A stretch of 48,535 nucleotides of DNA from Acidimicrobiia bacterium (lineage in GTDB: Bacteria > Actinomycetota > Acidimicrobiia > Acidimicrobiales > Poriferisodalaceae), in assembly GCA_022820505.1 (NCBI GenBank), contig JAJEFK010000052.1:1-48535 (forward strand), in the 5' to 3' direction. Below the pieces are notes generated by a model. The model was not told where the DNA came from and did no database searches. It was given only the letters and a program-made list of their open reading frames with translations. This document shows positions 19,198-27,454 of the stretch, in pieces (positions within the stretch are counted from its first letter, which is position 1; each line of letters opens with the position of its first letter). Both the position numbers and the translations under genes were made by a program.

Positions 19198-21639
19198 TCA
19201 GCCGAGCACTTCGGCGGCAGCGAGCTCGGCGACACGGTCGGTGTCGTAGCCCAGGAACTCAGTGAGCACCTCGAAGTTGTCTTCGCCCAGGCACGGACCG
19301 CCTCGCCAGACCACTGGAGGCGTTCGGGACATCCGCGTCCGGCAGTTCTGGGTCCACATGGTGCCGCGGTGGCCCTGGGGCACGTTGATGTGATGCTCCC
19401 GCGCCTGCAGCTGCGGATCGTCGCAGCAGCCCTGGGCGTTGTTGACCGGGTAGGCGTCAATGCCGCTGGCCTGCAGCGCCTCGGCCGCCTCGGCGTTGCT
19501 GCGCCCTGAGGTCCATGCCGAAATGGCGTCCTCGATCTCCGCAGCTCGCTCGCGGCGTGCAGCCTGATCCCAGCCGGCTGCGCCGTCGCCGGCGAGACCG
19601 ATCACGTCGGCCAGCAGCGCCCACCGGTCGTCGGTGCAAGCAACCGCCACCCACTGATCCTCGCCTGCGGACGGGTACACGCCGTGGGGGCTCATGTGCG
19701 GGTCCTCGTTGCCGCACCGCTGCGGATCCCGGCCGTTGATCGAGGCGTCCAGGATGGCCGGCGCCAGGTAGTGCAGCGCCGCCTCGGTCTGGGAGATGTC
19801 GATGTAGCAGCCGGTGCCGGTGCGCTCGCGGCGCTCCAGCGCCGCCATCAGCGATGCCACGATCACCCGTGGCGCCAGGAAGTCGGTGTAGGGGCCGTAG
19901 GGACCGGCCGGGCCGCGGTCGGGCCAGCCGGTGATCTCGTAAAAGCCGGCGATCGCCGCCGCCATGAACCCGTAACCGGCGAGGCTCGAGTACGGCCCGC
20001 TCTGGCCCAGCAGCGAGCTCGACAGCATGATGATCTGCGGGTTGATCGCCGAGAAGTCGTCGTAGCCGAAGCCCATGCGCGCAGCCGCTCCCGGTGCCCA
20101 GGACTCGGTGGTGATGTCAGCCCAGCGGATCAGGTCCTCCACCACTGGGCGAGACTCGGGATTGCTGAGATCCAAGCTCAGGCTGCGCTTGCCAGCGTTG
20201 TACACCCCGTAGCCGACGCTGTTGTCGGGGTGCGGGTCCTCGTCCACGAAGGGGTTGACCGTGCGCATCGTGTCGGGCCGGCTTTCGGTCTCGACCTTGA
20301 CGACGGTGGCGCCGTAGTCGGCCAGGATCCGCACCGCCGACGGCGTAGCGATGACCCAGGAGAATTCGACCACCTTCAGCCCGGCGAGCGGCAAGTCGCT
20401 GCCGTCGGAGGCAGGCGCGCCGTTGGCCGCAATCGCCGTTGCCGCGTACGGCTGGCGTGCCGTGTCGACCGTGTCGTTGTCGGCTCCGAGCTGCGGCACG
20501 GCGAGTTGGCGCTCCGGAGCGTCGTCGCTGAAGTGCACCAGCGGACCGCAATAGCGGGCGGTGCGTGCGTCGTCGAAATTCACATCCCGCCAGAACCCGC
20601 GGTCCGCGAAGTGCGGGTTGGTCAGCAAGTCGCTGACCAGCGCCGAAGGTGTGATCAGCAGGTTCCGATCGAAAGCAGCTGCCCACAGCTCCTCGCTGGT
20701 CTTGGTCGCGAGGAAGCGGGCGTGGGTCGCGAACGATTTGGCGATGATCTCGGGCGAGCGCTGACCTCCCAGCACCTCGGCTGCGACGGTCTCCCAGTCG
20801 ACGGCTTGCAGCTCCTCGTCGGCGAACCCCTCCTCCGCCTCCCATTCCACGAGCCGTTGGGTGAACGGCGCGAAGGCGGCGCCCATCAGGGCAACGCAGA
20901 TGGTGTTGCCGTCCGCGCATGGGAACAGCATCGGGATGTCGATGCCGCCGAGGCTGAGCCCCCCTGCGAGGCGTTCCACGGCGTTGGCGTTGACGCGCGG
21001 CGACAGGTTCTGCGGCTGGCCGTGCGTCATCGACTCCATGGCAGAGATGTCGACGTGCTGGCCCCGGCCGCTTCGCTGTGCCTCGCGCAGTGCGATCAGC
21101 GTTGCAGCGGCGGCGTCGCCGGCGGCCTGCAGGAAGCTCTGGGGCACGCCCGATACCCGTACGGGAGCGCGATCCTTGTCACCGCTGGCGTGCAGGAAGC
21201 CGCTGCCGGCCAACGCTGTCAAGTCGGAGCCTGCCCAGGTGCTGCGGGGACCGGTCGAGCCGAACGGCGTCACCGATGCGTGGACGATGGCGGGATTGAC
21301 GGCCGCCAGATCGTCGTAGGCGAGTCCCAGCGACGCCATGTGGCCGACCGGCGCGTCCTCGATGAGTGCGTCTGCGCCTGCGACGAGGCCGAGCAGGCGC
21401 TCGCGGCCCTCAGCAGTCGACAGGTCTGCGGTGACGCTCTGCTTGCCCTGGTTATAGGCCCAGTGAGCCAGCGAACGCTCCGGGTCTGGTTCGTCGTCGA
21501 CAAAGGGACCGCTGTGGCGGCTCTGCACCCCTTCAGGTGGTTCGACGCAGATCACCTCCGCGCCCAGGCTGGCGAGCATGTAGCCCGCGAACTGGCTGAT
21601 GCCCCCGCAGAGATCCAAGACCCGGTAGTGCTGCAACAT
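19198..21639 (-). CDS. Double-domain CaiB/BaiF (class III) CoA-transferase
   Basis: Two class III CoA-transferase modules in one 813-residue chain; ordinary members have one module of about 400 residues. Both halves show the family start (RVLDLCGGISQFAGYMLASLGAEV; LKVVEFSWVIATPSAVRILADYGATVVKVE) and the VDIS/IDIS-x-x-E element. By my alignment to the formyl-CoA transferase active-site segment, half two has the nucleophilic Asp (about residue 586, YTDFLAP), whereas half one has Phe (about 169, PQSFLQA). Half one therefore looks non-catalytic. I start at the ATG at 21639 because GAGGGG lies upstream of it and overlaps an alternative GTG four codons earlier. The acyl-CoA substrate is unknown. 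Confidence 0.88.
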   Translation of the reverse strand: MLQHYRVLDLCGGISQFAGYMLASLGAEVICVEPPEGVQSRHSGPFVDDEPDPERSLAHWAYNQGKQSVTADLSTAEGRERLLGLVAGADALIEDAPVGHMASLGLAYDDLAAVNPAIVHASVTPFGSTGPRSTWAGSDLTALAGSGFLHASGDKDRAPVRVSGVPQSFLQAAGDAAAATLIALREAQRSGRGQHVDISAMESMTHGQPQNLSPRVNANAVERLAGGLSLGGIDIPMLFPCADGNTICVALMGAAFAPFTQRLVEWEAEEGFADEELQAVDWETVAAEVLGGQRSPEIIAKSFATHARFLATKTSEELWAAAFDRNLLITPSALVSDLLTNPHFADRGFWRDVNFDDARTARYCGPLVHFSDDAPERQLAVPQLGADNDTVDTARQPYAATAIAANGAPASDGSDLPLAGLKVVEFSWVIATPSAVRILADYGATVVKVETESRPDTMRTVNPFVDEDPHPDNSVGYGVYNAGKRSLSLDLSNPESRPVVEDLIRWADITTESWAPGAAARMGFGYDDFSAINPQIIMLSSSLLGQSGPYSSLAGYGFMAAAIAGFYEITGWPDRGPAGPYGPYTDFLAPRVIVASLMAALERRERTGTGCYIDISQTEAALHYLAPAILDASINGRDPQRCGNEDPHMSPHGVYPSAGEDQWVAVACTDDRWALLADVIGLAGDGAAGWDQAARRERAAEIEDAISAWTSGRSNAEAAEALQASGIDAYPVNNAQGCCDDPQLQAREHHINVPQGHRGTMWTQNCRTRMSRTPPVVWRGGPCLGEDNFEVLTEFLGYDTDRVAELAAAEVLG

Positions 21640-21808
21640 CTCGAATGTCACCCCTCATATGTGCCGGCTCGACGCACGGCGTGGGGCTGATTCTTCCCTG
21701 TACGCGCCGGTCATGTGAACCAACGGGCCGGGAGCGGCTTCCGCAGTGCCGAACGGCAGAAGATCGGCGAGACTGCCCGAGCTGTTGGGCCGAGCCAGGG
21801 AGTACCAG

Positions 21809-22276
21809 ATGGTGTCGATAGCGACTGACCGGATCGTGGAATGCGACGAGCTGCAGGAGTTCGTGCGGGAACGGCATCACGGTGTGCTGCTGACGCTCCG
21901 GCGGGACGGTCGCCCGCAGGCATCGCTAGTCACCATGGGTCTCGACGAGGCCGGCGATGCGGTGCTCGTCAGCAGTTACCCCGACCGGGCCAAGTCGCTC
22001 AACCTCCGGCGCAACCCCCAGGCGTGGGTCGTCGTGATGTCCGATGCGTGGAACGGCGAGTGGGTGCAGCTCGAGTGCCGCGGCGAGGTCGAGGACCTGC
22101 CCGAGGCCATGGACGGCCTCGTGGAGTACTTCCGGGTGATCAGCGGCGAGCATTCCGACTGGGACGAGTACCGCGAGGCCATGGCCCGCCAAGACAAGGT
22201 GCTGCTGCGCCTGCACATCGAGAGCTGGGGGCCGATTTCCAAGGGAGGCTTCCCCGCCCGCCTCGCCGGCGACTAG
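21809..22276 (+). CDS. Pyridoxamine 5'-phosphate oxidase-like (split-barrel flavin/F420) protein
   Basis: A 155-residue split beta-barrel protein of the PPOX family, which binds FMN or deazaflavin F420. Visible elements are HHGVLLTLRRDGRPQASLV, VLVSSYPDRAKSLNLRRNP and WVQLECRGEVEDLPEA. The pattern LRRDGRPQ with KxxNLRRNP is that of the small F420-dependent enzymes common in actinobacteria, so an F420-linked reductase is my first guess; cofactor choice is not proven. The start at 21809 follows AGGGAG; 21 further in-frame codons upstream look non-conserved. It is transcribed away from the CoA-transferase gene. Confidence 0.8.
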   Translation: MVSIATDRIVECDELQEFVRERHHGVLLTLRRDGRPQASLVTMGLDEAGDAVLVSSYPDRAKSLNLRRNPQAWVVVMSDAWNGEWVQLECRGEVEDLPEAMDGLVEYFRVISGEHSDWDEYREAMARQDKVLLRLHIESWGPISKGGFPARLAGD

Positions 22277-22301
22277 CGGTGGTGCTCAGGCATTCATCAG
22301 C

Positions 22302-22676
22302 TCATGCACCGTCGAGCTGGCGTATAAGGGTCGGAGGTGCTTTGAGGCGGTAGCTGTCCTCGATCCAGTCGGCGAGGTCGTCGAGGCCGACGTCGGCCAT
22401 GCGGACCAGCACGGCGCCGTAGCCGTCGTAATGCGGCACGGTGAACAGCGCATCGGGATGGTTGTCGAGCAGCACCTGCTTCATGTCGAGCTCGCAGAAC
22501 ACCACGAGCACCTCCGTGTCGAGCACCGAGTCGCGGTTGTACTCACGCTCGCTCCACATCCGGCAGACCAGCTTCTTGCGGACTTTCAGCGACGGCGTCC
22601 CGTACGACGTCGATTCGGCCATCTCCGGCAGCGCCATGCCCAGCCGCCGCACATCGTCAAACGTGGCCATCGTCAT
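22302..22676 (-). CDS. YjbR/MmcQ-family DNA-binding-like protein
   Basis: A 124-residue protein of the CyaY-like-fold MmcQ/YjbR family: FDDVRRLGMALPEMAESTSYG, LKVRKKLVCRMW, ALFTVPHYDGYGAVLVRM, and a C-terminal WIEDSYRLKAPPTLIRQL. Members are small cytoplasmic proteins of poorly known function, often annotated DNA-binding. Its ATG lies immediately next to the stop of the preceding MaoC gene with no spacer, so it is the last gene of a five-gene reverse-strand operon starting at 24603. A start two codons later (MATFDDV) is equally possible. Confidence 0.8.
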   Translation of the reverse strand: MTMATFDDVRRLGMALPEMAESTSYGTPSLKVRKKLVCRMWSEREYNRDSVLDTEVLVVFCELDMKQVLLDNHPDALFTVPHYDGYGAVLVRMADVGLDDLADWIEDSYRLKAPPTLIRQLDGA

Positions 22677-23054
22677 CTACTCGTCGGGGTCGCCGCGCAT
22701 CACCACGATGCCGGTGGCGACCACGTCGCCCCGCTGGTTGCGCAGCTCCACACCTCGATCCAGCTCGCCGTAGCTCACCGGCGACACCGTCACTTCGTCG
22801 CCGGGGAAGACCGGTCCGCGCAGCCGGACGTCGAGGTTCAGGATCGCATCGGCACCGAACTGGGCGATGAGCGCGTCGAGCGCGATAGCGGTCGTGTGCG
22901 AGGCCTGCACCACCACATCGGGCAGGCCGGCCCTGGCCGCGAACTCGGGGTCGGTATGCACCGGGTTCGGGTCGCTCACGCCGTCGACGAAGCTGCGCAT
23001 GGCTTCCCTGGTGATGGCGGGCGCGGTCGCCGGCGTCAACTCCAGCTCGCTCAT
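22677..23054 (-). CDS. MaoC-type (R)-specific enoyl-CoA hydratase subunit
   Basis: A 125-residue single hot-dog protein with the hydratase 2 signature: Asp28 and His33 in GVSDPNPVHTDPEFAARAGLP, the catalytic Asp/His pair. The usual AHGM after the motif is replaced by VQASHTTA. It overlaps the upstream hot-dog gene by four bases, and such two-gene arrangements encode heterodimeric hydratases (HadAB or ChsH-type), in which this subunit is the catalytic one. The expected reaction is hydration or dehydration of a 2-enoyl/3-hydroxyacyl thioester; chain length or steroid substrate is unknown. Confidence 0.83.
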   Translation of the reverse strand: MSELELTPATAPAITREAMRSFVDGVSDPNPVHTDPEFAARAGLPDVVVQASHTTAIALDALIAQFGADAILNLDVRLRGPVFPGDEVTVSPVSYGELDRGVELRNQRGDVVATGIVVMRGDPDE

Positions 23055-23500
23055 GACGCCGGCTCCCCTGCCCCGTCGCCGCGGTCCGCGGCGCCGTCTT
23101 GCACCTGCTCTCCGGACGGCTTGCGTTCCACGAACACGGTCCGCTGCCGCTGGATCAGCTCACCGTCGACGTCTCGATACTCCGACAGCACCGTGGCCAG
23201 ATGCAGCGTCCCCTTGTCGATGATGTCCTCCACCGACACCACCACCGACACCCGCTCGCCCGGGCGGAACGAACGGTGCCATTCGAACGACTGGCCACCG
23301 GCGAGGCCCCGTTCGAGGCTGAGATCGATGGGCCCCACCACCGAGTCGCCGCCGCCCACGGTCGGCCCGAAGAACGGCAGCCGCAGCGCCACTTCCTCGG
23401 CGTGAGGCGTGCCCAGCGCATCGACCAGCAGCGCCACCGAGTCGGGTTCCACCACCACGTCGGCCTCCACCAGCACTTGGCCCAGTGTCTCCAGGTTCAC
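23051..23500 (-). CDS. MaoC-N/FAS1-like dehydratase domain protein
   Basis: A 149-residue hot-dog protein resembling the N-terminal, non-catalytic half of MaoC dehydratases: a segment with PFFGPTVGGGDSVVGPIDL, then ERGLAGGQSFEWHRSFRPGERVSV and the partner strand VVSVEDIIDKGTLHLATVLSEY. No Asp-x4-His motif is seen, as expected for the structural subunit. Its stop overlaps the start of the catalytic MaoC gene by four bases, so a heterodimer is likely. A polar tail of 25 residues follows the domain. Confidence 0.78.
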   Translation of the reverse strand: MNLETLGQVLVEADVVVEPDSVALLVDALGTPHAEEVALRLPFFGPTVGGGDSVVGPIDLSLERGLAGGQSFEWHRSFRPGERVSVVVSVEDIIDKGTLHLATVLSEYRDVDGELIQRQRTVFVERKPSGEQVQDGAADRGDGAGEPAS

Positions 23501-23550
23501 CTCGACACCTCGCTACACACCATCGCGCCCGACGCTCTCATCCGACACGC

Positions 23551-23844
23551 TCAGTTCGAGCTCAGCAGCTGCCAGACCGCCACGAGCAGGTCTTGGTCGT
23601 CACCGGCTGTGGGCGGATCAGATGCCGGCCGCATGTCCCAGCCGTAGGGCTTGTTGATCACGTGAATGCGCGGCTCCGGCGTCGAGCGGTCGCCACGGTC
23701 GAACGCACCGACCACCAGCGTGTGATCGCCCTCAGCCACCCAGAAGCACTCCCAGTGCGCCGACGATGACGTCTCGATGAAAGCCACCTCCGGCGCGGGC
23801 CGCGTCACCCTGATTGCGAGCCCGCCCGCGGCAGCAGGATCCAT
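23551..23844 (-). CDS. Small conserved-looking protein of unknown function
   Basis: A 97-residue protein that I do not recognise. It begins MDPAAAGGLAIRVTRPAPEV and contains HWECFWVAEGDHTLVVGAF and a C-terminal helix DLLVAVWQLLSS. There is no signal peptide or membrane segment. It starts six bases after the stop of the PaaA-like gene and ends 50 bases before the MaoC-N gene, on the same strand, so it is very likely a translated operon member. It may be an accessory subunit of the PaaA-like protein; that is only a context guess. Confidence 0.55.
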   Translation of the reverse strand: MDPAAAGGLAIRVTRPAPEVAFIETSSSAHWECFWVAEGDHTLVVGAFDRGDRSTPEPRIHVINKPYGWDMRPASDPPTAGDDQDLLVAVWQLLSSN

Positions 23845-23850
23845 GGCCCG

Positions 23851-24603
23851 CTACAGGAACCGGCGGTTGAGCCGGTTCGGCGGCACCTCGATCCCCAGGT
23901 CCACGAGCAGGGGCCGGGTGTCGGCGATGTACTGCCTGCGGAGGTCGGCGTTGTTCTTCTTCCGCAAGCCCCACCGCACGTACGCGTCGCCGAAGTCGGA
24001 ATCTGACCGGCCGAACATGTCCAGAGCCGCAGGCCACCAGAAGTGGATCTTCTCGTTCGCCTCGGCGAGGCCCTCGGGCGTCTTGCAGATGAGCCGCAGG
24101 TTCCGCAGACCGAGCGTGCAGTGGAACAGCTCTTCCTTGTGCACTCGCGTGGCGATGTCGAGCAGGGGCTTGTAGGGCACGCCGTCCCAGGTCTCGCCGA
24201 TATAGACGCCCACCCGGTCGATGAGCGCGTGGAAGTACGACAGGTCGCAGAACGTCTCCATCGGGTGGCGGAACGCGTACTGCTCGATCGGACGGTCGAC
24301 ATGATCGACGCCGAGGCCCGCCAGGATCTGGGCATTGATGATCCCGTGCTCCACTTCCTGCTGCATCAGCTTGACCAGCAGGCCCTTGGTGGCTTCGTCG
24401 GGAGCGAACCGCAGGCAGCGGTCCCACAGCTTGGTGAGCAGGTCGGTGTAGTGGGGGTTGGCGCTGTTCTCGACGTGGTAGCTGAGCATCCGCACGAGCA
24501 GCTCATGGAATTCGGCGGGGATGTCGGCATCGCCCTCGTTCCAGATGCGCTGTGGCTCGCCGTCTCGGGAGAGCCCAGTGCGTTCCAGCGTTGACGTGCT
24601 CAT
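23851..24603 (-). CDS. PaaA/PaaC-like ferritin-fold diiron protein
   Basis: A 250-residue helical protein similar to the phenylacetyl-CoA epoxidase catalytic family. Carboxylate-bridged diiron motifs are visible: E83-V-E-H86 (MQQEVEHGI) and E158-L-F-H161 (HKEELFHCTLGL), with further acidic residues in flanking helices. The true PaaA works with PaaBCDE, but none of those are here; instead the gene heads an operon with an unknown protein, two MaoC-type subunits and a YjbR protein. That context suggests an oxygenase or dioxygen-using enzyme acting on a CoA or acyl substrate. The exact reaction is unknown. Confidence 0.75.
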   Translation of the reverse strand: MSTSTLERTGLSRDGEPQRIWNEGDADIPAEFHELLVRMLSYHVENSANPHYTDLLTKLWDRCLRFAPDEATKGLLVKLMQQEVEHGIINAQILAGLGVDHVDRPIEQYAFRHPMETFCDLSYFHALIDRVGVYIGETWDGVPYKPLLDIATRVHKEELFHCTLGLRNLRLICKTPEGLAEANEKIHFWWPAALDMFGRSDSDFGDAYVRWGLRKKNNADLRRQYIADTRPLLVDLGIEVPPNRLNRRFL

Positions 24604-24666
24604 GTCAACCTCGCCTCGCCACGGTGCCAGCGGCGCCTCGCCGGCTGCATCCGAGAGTACTCAGCG

Positions 24667-26553
24667 TCACCGGGCGGCGTCGCTCTCGGCGCCGAGGTAG
24701 GCCGCGCGCACGGCCGGGTCGGCCTGCACCTCGTCGGGCGTGCCGGCGCTGATCACCTGGCCCTGATCGAGCACGTAGATGCGGTCGCTGATGCCGGTGA
24801 TGAAGTTGAGATCGTGGTCGATCACCAGCACGCCGGCGTCGACCGCCGCAGCCATGTGCCGGATACGCCCGATCATCTCCGCCGACTCGGCGTCGCTCAT
24901 GCCGCTGGTGGGTTCGTCCAGCAGCAGGTAGGCCGGCGCCATGGCTGCCGCTCGGGCCAGTTCCAGCCGCCGCGCACTGCCGTAGTCGAGCTCGCGAGCG
25001 CGGCGATCGCGCACGTCCCAGAGCCCCGCTTCGGCAATCAGCGCGTCCACCGGGGGGTGACTCCCCGGTCGGTGCTGGACGGCGACGCGAGCAGCCAGCT
25101 CCACGTTCTGGCGCACGGTCGACGCGCCGAACAGCCGCAGGTTCTGAAACGTGCGCAGCAGGCCGGCACGGGCGATGTCGTGGCTCGGCGCTCCGGTCAG
25201 CTCTCGCTCGCCCAGCTTGAACCAGCCAGCAGACGGCTCCACGATGCCCGTTATCACGTTGACCAGCGTCGTCTTGCCGGCGCCATTGGGGCCGATCAAG
25301 CCCACGACCTCGTCGGGCGCAACAGTGAGCCCTGCGCCATCGAGCGCCCGGAAGCCGCCGAAGTCGACAGCGAGATCGTGCACCTCCAGGGCTGCGCCTT
25401 CGCGGTCGACCTCAGCGTGCAAGCCCACCGGCGCGACTTCCGCCAGCGGCTCGGGCTGATCCTCCGGTATGCGGCGCCGCCAACGGCGCCAGAGCCACGC
25501 GTCCAGCTCCCAGTCCCCCAGCAGTCCGTCGGAGCGGAAGATCATGAAGCCGAGCATTGCCAGCCCCAAGAAGACCGTCTGCAGGTTCTCACGGAAGATC
25601 CAGTCGAGCGGCCCCGCATCGAGGCTGAGCCCGAACACCTCGAAGCCGTCCTGGCCGAGGCGGCGCGCCAGTTCGCGCCCGACGGTCATCACCGCCACGC
25701 CGACGAGCGCCCCGGTGACGCTGTTGCGGCCGCCGACGATCAGCATGGCCAGCGTCAGCAGCGTGTAGTTGAAGAAGAAGTCGTCGGGCAGGATCGAGCC
25801 GTTCTCGTACACCCGCAGCGACGACCCGACGCTCACCACCACCACGGAGATGAGCAGGGCCGCGGTCTGTTGGACGAGCGGATTCACGCCCATGGCGCGT
25901 GCGGCCAGATTGTCCTCACGGGCCGCGACGGCGAGCTTGCCGCTGCGGCTCTGCGCGAACAGCCTCGCCAGGATCAGCGCCCCCAGCAGGCACAGGTAGA
26001 TCGGGAGCCTGCTGTCGAGCGCAGCCCCCACCTTGAAGGTGAGGCCTGCGCGGTTGCCGCCGGTCAGGTCAGGCCAGTTGCGCGCCACCTCGTGGGTCAC
26101 GAACAGCAGCGCCAGGGTGATCACTGTGGCCGCGACCGCGCCCGATTCCGCACCCGAGCGCGCCAAGCCGATCCCCACCACGAGCGCCACCACCACCGTC
26201 ACACCGATGGCCACCGCAACGGCCAGCGCCGGGTTCAGCAGCACGTCGTTCAAGCCGAACGGTGCGTCGGGGATGCGCTTGAGCTTCTCTTCGGGGCTGA
26301 TGGCGAAGACCGCGAAGGCGTAGCCGGCGATCGCGCCGAATCCGATGTGCCCGAACGACAGCACACCGGTGTTGCCGACATAGATCTGGATGCCGAGCAC
26401 GATGATGGCGTCGATCAGCATCACCGTCACCAGGCGTTCGGCGGCTCGTCCCTGGAAGCTCTCGTAGATGAGGCCGCCGGCCAGGAACACGGCGAAGAGC
26501 AAGGCGCATCCGGCTATGGGGAAGCCGATGTCACGTCCGGGCCGCGGGAACAT
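24667..26553 (-). CDS. Fused branched-chain-type ABC permease and ATPase (LivM-LivG)
   Basis: One 628-residue chain joining an inner-membrane permease to its ATPase. Residues 1-345 are a LivM-type permease with about ten hydrophobic segments, and contain LSFGHIGFGAIAGYAFA and AAREDNLAARAMGVNP, the family's coupling motif. A charged linker (about 350-385) leads to a LivG-type ATPase: Walker A GPNGAGKT at 421-428, FQNLRLF (Q-loop), a signature degenerated to LDYGSARRLELARA, Walker B LLLDEPTSGM and switch His in VIDHDL. These are normally two genes. It starts 13 bases after livH in an SBP-livF-livH-livMG order. Confidence 0.92.
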   Translation of the reverse strand: MFPRPGRDIGFPIAGCALLFAVFLAGGLIYESFQGRAAERLVTVMLIDAIIVLGIQIYVGNTGVLSFGHIGFGAIAGYAFAVFAISPEEKLKRIPDAPFGLNDVLLNPALAVAVAIGVTVVVALVVGIGLARSGAESGAVAATVITLALLFVTHEVARNWPDLTGGNRAGLTFKVGAALDSRLPIYLCLLGALILARLFAQSRSGKLAVAAREDNLAARAMGVNPLVQQTAALLISVVVVSVGSSLRVYENGSILPDDFFFNYTLLTLAMLIVGGRNSVTGALVGVAVMTVGRELARRLGQDGFEVFGLSLDAGPLDWIFRENLQTVFLGLAMLGFMIFRSDGLLGDWELDAWLWRRWRRRIPEDQPEPLAEVAPVGLHAEVDREGAALEVHDLAVDFGGFRALDGAGLTVAPDEVVGLIGPNGAGKTTLVNVITGIVEPSAGWFKLGERELTGAPSHDIARAGLLRTFQNLRLFGASTVRQNVELAARVAVQHRPGSHPPVDALIAEAGLWDVRDRRARELDYGSARRLELARAAAMAPAYLLLDEPTSGMSDAESAEMIGRIRHMAAAVDAGVLVIDHDLNFITGISDRIYVLDQGQVISAGTPDEVQADPAVRAAYLGAESDAAR

Positions 26554-26566
26554 CAGAATCGGCCGA

Positions 26567-27454
26567 TCACACCCGGACGGCGTGCTTGACGGTGACCAGG
26601 CCTTGCGGCCGGAAGATGAACAGCAGGGCGATCAGCAGGAACACCACGCCCTCGGTGAGGCTGGCGATGCTGTCGGGCAGGCGTGAGCGCAGCAGCACTT
26701 CCGCCAGGCCCAGCGCCAGCCCGCCGATCACCGCCCCCCGAAGGCTGCCGAGACCGCCGATCAGCGCGGCCAGCACGCCCTTGAGCATGGGCGTGATGCC
26801 GGCGCCGGGGCTGATGCTGCCCGCTCGCATCAGCCAGAACACCCCGGCGATGCCCGCCAGCAGCCCCGACAGGGCGAACGCCCCCCGGATCACGGTGTCG
26901 GAGCGCACGCCCATCAGCCGGGCCGTGTCGAAGTCGGCGGCCGCCGCCCGCAACGACAGCCCGAACATGGTCCGCTGCAGCAGCAGCGTGGTGCCGATCA
27001 GCGTCAGCACCGTCACCAGAATGACGACGGTGTCGTACACCTCGATGTTGAGCGGGCCGACCGAGTAGGTGTTGGTGACCCACGAGGGCCGGTCGAACGG
27101 CTTGACCGAGGCTGACACGTACAGCAGGAAGATGGCCGAGATCACGAAGTGCACGCCGAACGACGTCAGCAGGAGCGTGAAGTCTGAGCTGCCCCGCACC
27201 CGCGAGAAGGCGACGCGCTCGATCGCCAACGACGTCAGCACCGCGCTCAGCACGATGAGCGGCGTCACGATGTACCACGACCAGCCCGCACCGAGGGTCC
27301 ACAGCGCGACGTAGCCGCCGACGGTGATGAGCTCGCCGTGGGCGAAGTTCAGCAGGTGCATGACGCCGAAGACGACCGCGACGCCCAGCGCCAGCAGGGC
27401 ATAGATGCTGCCCCGGCCGAGGCCGTCGATGAGGTTCTGTGCCAGCTCGGTCAC
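26567..27454 (-). CDS. livH: Branched-chain-type ABC transporter permease (LivH)
   Basis: A 295-residue integral membrane permease with eight or so hydrophobic segments. The N-terminus NLIDGLGRGSIYALLALG and the segment LNFAHGELITVGGYVAL are family hallmarks, and FGLSLRAAAADFDTARLMGV is the coupling loop contacting the ATPases. It pairs with the LivM half of the neighbouring fusion. The GTG start overlaps the livF stop (GTGA), which indicates translational coupling. Substrates of this transporter family range from branched-chain amino acids to amides, urea and aromatic acids, so the name does not fix the ligand. Confidence 0.93.
   Translation of the reverse strand: MTELAQNLIDGLGRGSIYALLALGVAVVFGVMHLLNFAHGELITVGGYVALWTLGAGWSWYIVTPLIVLSAVLTSLAIERVAFSRVRGSSDFTLLLTSFGVHFVISAIFLLYVSASVKPFDRPSWVTNTYSVGPLNIEVYDTVVILVTVLTLIGTTLLLQRTMFGLSLRAAAADFDTARLMGVRSDTVIRGAFALSGLLAGIAGVFWLMRAGSISPGAGITPMLKGVLAALIGGLGSLRGAVIGGLALGLAEVLLRSRLPDSIASLTEGVVFLLIALLFIFRPQGLVTVKHAVRV

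Noticed and set aside
19684..21690. 668-codon forward open frame opposite the CoA-transferase
   Set aside because: Arg/Val/His-rich shadow with no motif; the reverse frame carries two full CaiB modules.
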